From contig NW_006921533.1 of assembly GCF_000340215.1 (NCBI RefSeq), positions 5,733,424 to 5,797,423 of the forward strand: DNA of 64,000 bases, given 5' to 3'. The DNA comes from Pseudocercospora fijiensis CIRAD86. Lineage: Eukaryota; Ascomycota; Dothideomycetes; Mycosphaerellales; Mycosphaerellaceae. A model generated the notes under the pieces. It was not told the origin of the DNA. It was given only the letters and a program-made list of their open reading frames with translations, and searched no databases. This document shows, in pieces, positions 23,840 to 31,559 of this stretch. Numbering within the stretch: position 1 is the first letter of the stretch; each line of letters begins with the position of its first letter. Both the position numbers and the translations under genes were made by a program.

Positions 23840-23956
23840 ACTTGATGTAACTGATGTATTCAGAAGAGGGCTAATCTACAGGAAGCCTAAAGATGAAGTG
23901 CGCAGTTTCAGCCTCAGGCATCATGCACGTGATACCACACACCACACACTTCAAGT
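23840..23956 (-). repeat. Copia 5' LTR (117 bp)
   Basis: Second copy of the 117-bp repeat, plus-strand ACTTGATG to TTCAAGT. CA and TG dinucleotides are intact here although the adjacent internal sequence is heavily RIP-altered. Confidence 0.9.
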
Positions 23957-23975
23957 CCCCCCCCCCCCCCCCCCC
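23957..23975. repeat. Poly-C run of 19
   Basis: Nineteen consecutive C immediately outside the copia LTR, followed by accctaacacac. The opposite flank has seven C. Homopolymers of this length are prone to sequencing error. Confidence 0.95.
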
Positions 23976-24106
23976 ACCCTAACACACACCTTGAACAACA
24001 CCCCTGAGACGCGTCCCAAGCACGAGAAGGTCTATACAAATAGGAAATGCACGGCATCTGCTTTACAAGTCCTCCTGGAAATGACTTTCCATAGTGATAC
24101 GCTTGC

Positions 24107-24778
24107 TCATTCCAAAAATGTGACCTGCTTCTCTATTGAGTCTCTCCCAATCTCCAGGTTGTTGACAGGATGCTCTTCAACAGGCCATCCAATGGCCATG
24201 CCACAAAGAATCTGCTGGTCATCATTCAATTGGAAACCAGACTTCAATGCTTCTGGATAGCCAGTCACACTGATCTGGAAACAGCAGCCCACTCCTCGCT
24301 CAAAGAGTGCCAAGGCAAAGGTGTTGACGAACATGCCAACGCTCATGGCATCTGCCAGGCCAAAGCAGTCATCCATGCTTATGACAGCGCAAGTCGGAGC
24401 ACGAAAGAATTCCCATTGCAAGAGCCGCTTCGCCTGTCTCTCTTCACGATGATCATCTCCCATCACATCGTATCCCTGCTGGCCATATATGAGCTTGACC
24501 AGCTCGTTCCTGTATTTTTGAAACTTCTCTGGAACTGCTGGCAGAACTGCTTCTCCTTCTAGACTTGCAGCTCTAAGCGGTGCAACAGCGCGATCTCTGG
24601 CTGCGCCTGATGCAATGGTCAACCGCCAATTCTGCACATTCGAGTTTGATGGGGCTCGCCGAGCAAGCTCAAGACATTCTCTCAGTAAGGCCGTGGGAAC
24701 CGGATCAGGCTGAAATACGCGACATGAGTGTCGAAGGCGGACGCAGTCTTCGAACGACAGTTCTTTGCTTGGTTTCAT
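24107..24778 (-). CDS. Nitroreductase-family flavoprotein
   Basis: Intronless, 223 residues. The family binds FMN and reduces nitroaromatics or quinones with NAD(P)H, usually as a homodimer. Seen here: the phosphate-binding N terminus RLRHSCRVFQPDPVP (residues 14-28), APSNSNVQNW (42-51) for the FMN edge, and a C-terminal segment FQLNDDQQILCGMAIGWPVE typical of the family (usually ending in a GYP/GWP motif followed by Arg/Lys). No signal peptide, so cytosolic. Length matches the family. The gene ends about 130 bp from the copia LTR, so the insertion lies in its 3' flank. The natural substrate cannot be inferred. Confidence 0.85.
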   Translation of the reverse strand: MKPSKELSFEDCVRLRHSCRVFQPDPVPTALLRECLELARRAPSNSNVQNWRLTIASGAARDRAVAPLRAASLEGEAVLPAVPEKFQKYRNELVKLIYGQQGYDVMGDDHREERQAKRLLQWEFFRAPTCAVISMDDCFGLADAMSVGMFVNTFALALFERGVGCCFQISVTGYPEALKSGFQLNDDQQILCGMAIGWPVEEHPVNNLEIGRDSIEKQVTFLE

Positions 24779-25225
24779 TGTTCCAGGTTTACGCGGAAAT
24801 TCATGCTTTCGATGGTGCCCTCATGGCATACACTGTTGACTGGCGCTAAAGACATGAGGCTCCTCGGCCAAGCTTCCGGTTCATCAAAAGGTTCCACAGC
24901 TACCGAGTGCTGACTACAGTACATTCTTGTATACAGTATCGCTCATGCGGCTTCGTTGTAGCAAACGAAGCTGAATAAATTCCATATCACGCACATTGCC
25001 GGATTCCTAATATGATCATTCGGCTAAACCCTCGCCTATCCGAAGGTCTTGGCTTCTCGGACCTCAAAAACTTTGTTGCTTCTGTATCCTAGCTGTTCGG
25101 ATATCGTCAAAATAGCACTACTAACCTTTGTGAACCTGAGATCTGACTCTCCGAGCTTGGAATAGAACAACGAGGAGGACGGACTTCTTATCAACTACTC
25201 CAGGCACCACATCATCGCCAACACC
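24779..25225. other. Divergent promoter region between nitroreductase and deoxyribosyltransferase genes
   Basis: 447 bp without a gene. It serves as upstream sequence for genes on both sides. The leader before the 25,226 start (ctactccaggcaccacatc) is C/A-rich. No clear regulatory motif was picked out. Confidence 0.5.
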
Positions 25226-26029
25226 ATGGCCACATCGAACATTGCCTCAAGTCAGCCTTTGGACACCCATATTGACCATCCCACGACTACCAATGGCTTC
25301 CCCTCTCAAGAGAAGACATATACTTATTACCATGCCGGTCCGCTCTTCACCCTAGGAGACCTTCACGCTAACGTTCTTCTTTCAAGAGCAATCACAAAAC
25401 TCAGCAACGGCAAATTTGTGCCTTTACTACCCCAAGATCTCGAACAGCGTGGCGACGTAACACCTCACAAAATCCGAGACAAGGATATCAGGGCTCTACT
25501 GTCTTGTGACTTGGCATTGTTCACCTACGATGGAGCAGAATTGGATTCTGGAACTGTGGTTGAATACATGATCGCAAAGTTCGCTGATATCCCCTCGGTA
25601 ATCCTTCGAAGTGACTTTCGTGGTGGTGGAGATCAAGGCAGTCACCCTTCCGGCGAAGCGGAACCATGGAATTTGATGAGCTCTTTTTGGCCTCGCACAA
25701 AGGGAGTTGTGATTGACGGCATGCTGGAGTATAAGAAGGCATTAGCAAGTGCTGCCAACGCAAAACAAGCACAGCACTCGAATGGTGGCGATGACTTCGA
25801 TGTGAGCAAAGCGGCTGGCGGTAATATGGTGGAAATTACTGCTAGGAGATGCGTTGATGCAATGGAGGAGGTTTTGAAGATTCCTACGAGGATGCCCAAG
25901 GAGCTGAGAGGGAGTGTGTATCAATGGCTGGCGCTGATGCCTGGTTACGCTGAGAGAGAGGATGATAAAGACATGGAGGTCATGAAGAATTTGCTCGAAA
26001 AGAAGGAGGGAAAAAGGGTGCTCAATTGA
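25226..26029 (+). CDS. Nucleoside 2-deoxyribosyltransferase-like protein
   Basis: Intronless, 267 residues, start context caacaccATGG. The family (PF05014) exchanges bases on 2'-deoxyribonucleosides in nucleotide salvage. The N-terminal nucleotide-fold segment YYHAGPLFTLGDLHAN (about residues 34-49) matches the family YxAxPxF start. The centre shows IRALLSCDLALFTYDG (87-102), then ELDSGTVVEYMIAKFADIP, carrying the acidic residues (Asp, and the Glu of VEYM) that act in catalysis and sugar binding. The C-terminal half carries fungal-type additions (PTRMPKELRG). No transport signal. The gene precedes the hydroxyacid dehydrogenase gene by 293 bp in the same direction, but there is no sign of joint function. 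Confidence 0.78.
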   Translation: MATSNIASSQPLDTHIDHPTTTNGFPSQEKTYTYYHAGPLFTLGDLHANVLLSRAITKLSNGKFVPLLPQDLEQRGDVTPHKIRDKDIRALLSCDLALFTYDGAELDSGTVVEYMIAKFADIPSVILRSDFRGGGDQGSHPSGEAEPWNLMSSFWPRTKGVVIDGMLEYKKALASAANAKQAQHSNGGDDFDVSKAAGGNMVEITARRCVDAMEEVLKIPTRMPKELRGSVYQWLALMPGYAEREDDKDMEVMKNLLEKKEGKRVLN

Positions 26030-26322
26030 TCCATCGCTAGAGGCAAGAGGCCTCAGCCGTGAGAATTGTGCAAATCGTATAGTTGACGATGCCCAACGCA
26101 GAGCAAACAACTCACATGCCAACAAAATGCGAGGCCGAGAGCAACCGGAAATTTATCCGCTGGCCGAGAGGTGGATCTCCGGCGAGATGTCTCCGCAACT
26201 TCAACGACATGCCGGTATTGACGCTCCGACGACATGTGAGACCAGCTTCAATATCACACATGAGATTCTGAGGCAATCTCAGTACACTGTACTCGCCCGC
26301 ACACAACTGAGCACCGACAGTT

Positions 26323-27384
26323 ATGGGCGAAGCAGACCACAGGCCAATCGTCCTACACATCGGCGAGCCAATCAAATACAATCACGACTACTACGAAAAA
26401 GAATTCTCCAGCCGCTTCAAGGTCATCCACAACAACAAACTCAACCGCGAAGACTTCATAGCAGCGCTCCAAAATCATGAATTCGGGAACTTCTCAGCCA
26501 TCTTCCGGCCACACTTCCAGTCCGGAGGCGAAATGGGACAATGGGACAACGAACTAATCCCTTTCCTCCCACCCTCAGTCCGCATCTTCGCCTCAGCCGG
26601 AGCAGGCTATAATTGGGCCGACGTCGAAGCTCTCGGACGCCAAAAAATTCTGTATTGCAATGGAGCCGGAGCCTCGGACGATGCCGTCTCGGATACAGCT
26701 TTATGGATGATTCTAAGCGTCTTCAGGAACTTCACGATGAGCCAGTTAGCCGCGAGAACGGCAGATCCTATCAGGTTTACAGAAGCGCATAAGAAAATCG
26801 CGACGATTTCTGCGAATCCTAAGGGCAAAGTTCTGGGGATTGTGGGGTTGGGGAATATTAGTGTTAAACTTGTGACTAAGGCGCAAGCTATTGGGATGGT
26901 GGTAAGGTATTTTGATGTGAGGAGACGAAGTCTAGAGGAAGAGGAGAGTTTAGGAATCGAGTTTCTCGACTTCGACGACTTGCTGGCAGATTCGGATTGT
27001 ATATCTCTCCATGTCCCTCTGAACGCACATACCAGGCACCTCATCAATTCGGACTCTCTGGCGAAGATGAAATTTGGAGCGAGAATTGTTAATACTTCTC
27101 GAGGCGAAGTTGTTGAGGAAGAAGCGCTTACTGAAGCTCTCAAGTCCGGGCATATTTCTGCTGCAGGATTGGATGTGCATTATCATGAACCTCAAGTTAA
27201 CCGCGAGCTAGCACGGATGGAGAATGTTACGTTGACGACGCATGTTGGTGGTGGAGCTCTGGATACTAGGATTAATTTTGAGTTGAATGCTATGAGGAAT
27301 ATTTTGGAGGTGTTGGAGGGGAGGGAGCCTTTGACGCCTGTTAATGAGGGATTTGTTAAGGAGGCTTTGGGAAAGCGAGCGTAG
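26323..27384 (+). CDS. D-isomer-specific 2-hydroxyacid dehydrogenase (glyoxylate/mandelate reductase type)
   Basis: Intronless, 353 residues, first ATG at 26323 (MGEADHRPIVLHIGEP). Reduces 2-keto acids to D-2-hydroxyacids with NAD(P)H; exact substrate unknown. Seen: catalytic-fold N terminus, SAGAGYNWADV (about 91-101) matching the usual GAGYDxID, the NAD-binding loop GIVGLGNISVKL (about 171-182), the Arg motif NTSRGEVVEEEAL (about 258-270), the Glu region DVHYHEPQVN and the catalytic His in THVGGGALDTR. All three catalytic residues (Arg, Glu, His) are present. Odd: the dinucleotide loop GxGxxG has Ser in place of its last Gly, by a single G-to-A change relative to GGT, which may lower cofactor binding. 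Otherwise full length. Confidence 0.88.
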   Translation: MGEADHRPIVLHIGEPIKYNHDYYEKEFSSRFKVIHNNKLNREDFIAALQNHEFGNFSAIFRPHFQSGGEMGQWDNELIPFLPPSVRIFASAGAGYNWADVEALGRQKILYCNGAGASDDAVSDTALWMILSVFRNFTMSQLAARTADPIRFTEAHKKIATISANPKGKVLGIVGLGNISVKLVTKAQAIGMVVRYFDVRRRSLEEEESLGIEFLDFDDLLADSDCISLHVPLNAHTRHLINSDSLAKMKFGARIVNTSRGEVVEEEALTEALKSGHISAAGLDVHYHEPQVNRELARMENVTLTTHVGGGALDTRINFELNAMRNILEVLEGREPLTPVNEGFVKEALGKRA

Positions 27385-28753
27385 ACGTGAGATGAGTCGC
27401 TGGAGTTTCTGGGATGTGAGATCTGGGATTGAGAAGAGACTACTACATGGCTTTTGTTCAGCTTGTACGAGTTCCTACGAAGTGAGCGATTGCATCCAGC
27501 CATTTGTTCTTCAAGTGATCGTCCTCTCGCTAATTTCTACCATGCCGAGACCGGGAGAACAAGCATTCTAACTAGACTCAAAGCTCCACGTTGCACTGGG
27601 CAGTCCGCATAAGTAGAACTAGTTCTACTTGTTGTGCGGAGAAGCATCTCGGATGCCTGCGGCATATCGGAAACGCTGCCTCCGAAACGACTACATCTAT
27701 AATGAGGATCCTGTCTCATGACGGCCCAGCCTCAATGTCGGTCGATCTTGCCAGCATCATTGCATTTTGCAGCATTCATCTTCGAACCTGACTTTCTTGA
27801 GTTTCCGAGACGTGCTTCCAAATTTGGTCTTGGGAGTGTGTAGTAGACGAGATGCGAGCTCTTCTTTCAGATTCGCGGTGAGGGCGACAAGATTGCAGAT
27901 AGCCTATAGCTCTGTGAGCACGACTGAGGGTGAAGATTGCTTCTGACATACCATCGCGACGACTCCCAACAGGAATATGAGCGCACACGTCAATATGACA
28001 ATGTCCATACTTGGTGACATCCTGGTCGTTATGTCTCGAAGACAAGACAGTGTGGTGGTCAGAAAGATTCCATCGAAGAGTCGGCGCCGCGTGAATGAAG
28101 TTACTGATGCAATGTCGGCCATGATATCGTACTGGGTATTCTATGGTACGACGTGGCTTCCGCTCGAGTCCTGCTCCGCTCTTTGTCAATGTCGCTTGGT
28201 GTGCATTTGATTCGCGCTCAGCCCGATGTGTACGGACGCAGACTCGATCAGAAAGAAGCACTGCAATGTTGTAGTTTGTACGGTCAATCTCGGGGAGAAG
28301 GAGAAGGCGGATCGCCGCGGGCAAAGATAACTTCCCTGTCGATCCCATCAATATTTGGTGGTTGTGGTTGGTGGGCTCCGTGCGTGAGCGTGGGATGAAC
28401 AGGCCAGTCCAGTCCAGACCAGCCCAAGCTCGGCTCGGCTCGGCTCGGCTCGTGCAAAGCTCGGCCCGAGTCTTTTCGATGCGCATGCACATCAAAGCCT
28501 GCAGAAGCATGGCCGCGCGACGGAGGCAATTCGGATCTAATCAGATTGCTATTTGTTGAGCAGTGCCATGTCGTCGATGTGGCGGAGGTGGACTGGAAGC
28601 AGACGACACTATCAACTGCAAAGTTGCTCCCTCGCGCGACGCTTTGCCCTCCTACATGGTCCCGACGGCCTACATCGGCATTTCTACGCTTCTTGACCGA
28701 GAAAAGCCTCTCCTCTCGACTGGAGGCGGCAGCGGTGTCGACGACAGCTTCCC
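27385..28753. other. No confident gene; GC-rich simple repeat
   Basis: Open frames overlap on both strands without domains. A 72-codon minus frame at 27904-28122 has one hydrophobic stretch (DIVILTCALIFLLGVVAMV) and might be a tiny membrane protein, but there is no other support. A (GCTCG)n run spans about 28428-28452, preceded by ccagtccagtccag. Confidence 0.45.
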
Positions 28754-29291
28754 TCACAGAAGGCGAACGCATACGGCGCATACACGTTCCGCTGCAGCGC
28801 AGGAGAGGCCACGCTCACGCTGCATGGCTCTCCTTCTGTCCGAGCAAGAGACTGTAGACCTGCCCATCCTTTCACCCACCTCTCGAGCTGAGAGTCCGCA
28901 ATCGAAGAGCTCCGTCGACATCTGAATGTCCTTTCGTGTCCATTTTACTCCTGCTCTGCTGGCTGGAACGACTCTTTCTGTTGGGGGAGCCTCACAGCTG
29001 GCGTCTTCGTGTTTGTGGTCTTGCTTTGACAAGCTGGCATGACGCCGCCGGTCCATATGATAGTCTCGACCCAGCTGCCTTGCGATGTCTACAAAGCTTC
29101 TTCCCATAGTGTATTCTCATATTGACGGCTCGGGTACTTCGACGAAGCTCCTCTGCCATGCTCGGTATCGTCGTCGCCTCCTCGTTATACTTGCGGATCA
29201 GGTATTCGTCCTCTTCTCGCGTCCATGGAAAGAGCGGAAGAGGTGCTCGAAGATGATTGAGCGGTCGCCAGACGCATGAAGCCATTCTCAA
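28754..29291 (-). pseudogene. SANT/Myb-like DNA-binding protein relic, frameshifted
   Basis: From 29291 the minus strand encodes FPWTREEDEYLIRKYNEE, MAEELRRSTRAVNMRIH, a Myb/SANT-type helix pattern (Trp then acidic pair, then Arg-rich third helix). Near 29,105 this frame decays while the neighbouring frame opens with GRSFVDIARQLGRDYH and continues to a second similar unit, VKWTRKDIQMSTELFDCGLS with VGERMGRSTV. The two halves join only by a frame change. The only GT-AG pair that would join them spans about 38 nt, shorter than usual fungal introns, so a frameshift is more likely. The relic lies just outside the RIP island. It could also be two exons of a gene I cannot resolve. Confidence 0.4.
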
Positions 29292-29514
29292 TCAACATTA
29301 TTGTACAGCGCAGTGCAGTGCCGTGTGCAGTCGCGTACTGTATTGACCTTCTCGTATAATACCGCACCTTCGGAACACGAGCGATCGGCGCGGCGCGCTC
29401 CGCAGTCAATATTATGCTATGCAATAAGTCGCGCCATGCTGTCGGAGGGATGGAAATTAGCGCGTATCAGTGTCTTTGCCGAGTATCTACCGCACTATAC
29501 AAATTAGGTATAGA

Positions 29515-29848
29515 ATGCGATCTAGTACGAAAGCCTTTCTTACTTCTATCTATTTACGACCTCTTAGTAAGCCTTAAGGTTAAGAGCTAGGCATTTTAGC
29601 ACTCTCTCGTCTATTCTATTACTACGCTAGTATACTAAGAGCCTCGAAGCGACTATATAAGCTTACTACGAAGAAGAAGGAAGCCCTCGAAGCCGCTACT
29701 ACTAAGAAATAACGATATAAAGAGCTACTACTATTAAGTAATAGTCCGGAAGAGCTAAATACTAACGACGAGTTGCTAGATTTAACGACTTCTTAGCGCT
29801 AAGACTCTATAGAAGTAGATATCGATAAAGACTATAGCTTAGAAGAAG
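29515..29848 (+). pseudogene. Element Z, left part of an unidentified RIP-degraded ORF
   Basis: Plus-strand frame decoding to SSTKAFLTSIYLRPLSKP, LRASKRLYKLTTKKKEALEA and DSIEVDIDKDYSLEE, with only TAG/TAA stops. It is cut at TSD AGAAG (29844-29848) by element X and resumes in the same frame at 44,400 (DKDDENKREVFEY), so one ORF spans the insertion. No domain was recognised. Confidence 0.55.
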
Positions 29849-30157
29849 TATAAGGAAATAGATATATAGTAACGTATAGAACACCCTCTACTAATCGCTA
29901 TAGTAGAAAGTAGAACTAAACTGTGCCTTTTTTAGAATAGAGTAGAGCGTTTACTATTAACTAGGCTACGTACGAATAGTATATATACCGAGCCGGTAAC
30001 CGAGTATATCCGTATAAGCGACCGAGCTTTTCCGCGTATACGCTAAGTAGGCTTTACGCTAGCGCGATAGTATCGCAGTGTATGTAATAATATTACATAA
30101 TTGTTATATAGGCTTACTAAGGCATAATAGGAGACTTTACTTGCTTAGGTTCTTATA
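29849..30157 (-). repeat. Element X 3' LTR (309 bp, intact)
   Basis: Runs from tataaggaaatag to ggttcttata on the plus strand. Both termini read TA where TG and CA would be expected before RIP. It is directly preceded by the target duplication and followed by the minus-strand polypurine tract. Confidence 0.88.
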
Positions 30158-30559
30158 ATTATCTCCTTCCCCTAGTATAGCTATTCTAGCTATAGGGTAA
30201 TATAGTAAATTATACTATTTCTTATACTCTACGCTATACTTGCGCGTCTTATACGCACTTATCGCTAGGCTATAGTTGCTAGGCACGTTATAATTTGCCT
30301 TATAGTTGCTTATTTGTTTATAGATTTAAAGCGTAGCTACTTCTAGCACTAACTAGAGGTTGCCTAAATTTCTAAGAACGCGGTAGCTACGCGAGAACGC
30401 AAGCTATCCGAAAGCGAGGCGAGTATTTAAAGCATTCGAAGCCCGCTTAAAAACTTCTTCTTTTTCTAAGCGCTCCGAATACTATACGCCTACGCCCTAT
30501 CTACTCTGCCCTCGCGCCTCTCTAGTATTACTTAAAGATTTTCTTTTTTAAATATCTAT

Positions 30560-31450
30560 CTAAAAAAAACATTACTAGTATATCTACCCCTTTGCGTACC
30601 TTAGGTAAGCGCGCCGTAGGCGCACCGCTCTCGATACCTACTACACCTACCTAGCGCCTACCGAAAGTCCTAGAGGGCTATACTTGTTGCTTTAGGTATA
30701 TAATAGCTAATAGTATATTTTCTCGCCCCTTGCTATATATACGCGCTTCGCAACTAACTCGCTTTAGATAACCTATCTAAGCTCTACGTAGGCGGTAATA
30801 TAGACCCTACTACTAAGCGTAACTACGATCGCTACTATAGTAGCTACTATACCTATACTCCTATTACGGTACGCGCGCTCGTAGCGCTACTAGCGCGTAT
30901 TTACGCTATATGCGCTACGCGCGACTTTTACGATCTAGACGGCTACGACTCCGTCGAGGAGTCTAACGAGGCCTTAGAGGTACTCTAGGCTAACCTAGAC
31001 GCCGTTATCGCACGTAGGTTTCTTATACGCTCTGCTTGCGCTTCGTATACTAATCTCGATATTAGTTATCCTATCTACGCTCGATGCCTTCTATATTAAT
31101 AAGAATAAGGTAACCCTAGGCGGCAAAGCCCTAGCCTATAAGGGGGCCGCTAGCGGGTCTCTTACGGACGTTAACCTCCTTAGTGCCCTCGAAAACATTA
31201 GCACTAACTTAGCCGGCTTAGTAGAGATTAGTCGTTAGATATAGTTTTTCCTATAGCCTCGTCTTACTTGCGCTTCGTATACTAACTATACTAGAACCTC
31301 GCCTAGCGCGTCGGCGCTAAGGCTGTCGCTACTATCGATACCGCTATAGGTATCGAGGCTAAGGACGAAGAGGAGGAGTCCGAGGATAAGTAGAGTAGAC
31401 AGCCTGCCGTCGGCGCGCCTACGCGGCGCCTTCTTTATATATACTAGGCT
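30560..31450 (+). pseudogene. ORF antisense to element X, between chromodomain and 3' LTR
   Basis: The plus strand, opposite to X pol, decodes to coherent acidic stretches: LYVGGNIDPTTKRNYDRYY, RDFYDLDGYDSVEESNEA, GKALAYKGAASGSLTDVN and AKDEEEESEDK. The pieces are separated by intron-like ends with branch-point-like ACTAAC/ACTAAT followed by TTAG or CTAG (near 30,770, 31,070 and 31,290), so the ORF may have been spliced. Exact exon phases could not be made consistent. No domain was recognised. Antisense ORFs in this position are known in some plant gypsy elements; here it is an inference. Confidence 0.35.
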
Positions 31451-31559
31451 AATAGGCCTTTTTTTTAGTAGCGAAACGAGCACGTATCTACTATTTTTCT
31501 TAAGTTTCATTTTCTTTTATTTTAATTACTACCTACGCTTACGCTTCGCTTAAGCTTCG

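Larger units (their letters stand above)
18668..23956 (-). mobile_element. Complete Ty1/copia LTR retrotransposon (5,289 bp), RIP-degraded body
   Basis: Two 117-bp direct repeats bound the element. The minus strand reads LTR, primer-binding site, Gag, protease, integrase, reverse transcriptase, RNase H, polypurine tract (taagggggtg, plus 18786-18794) and LTR. It inserted in a C run: seven C on the left and nineteen on the right, so a CCCCC target duplication fits but cannot be proved in a homopolymer. The body from about 18,840 to 23,830 is depleted of CA/TG, while the LTRs and about 55 bp of adjacent internal sequence on the 3' side are nearly unaltered. Confidence 0.9.

Noticed and set aside
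27776..28510. 244-codon minus-strand open frame
   Set aside because: Covers a (GCTCG)n repeat, no domain, several equally long overlapping frames.
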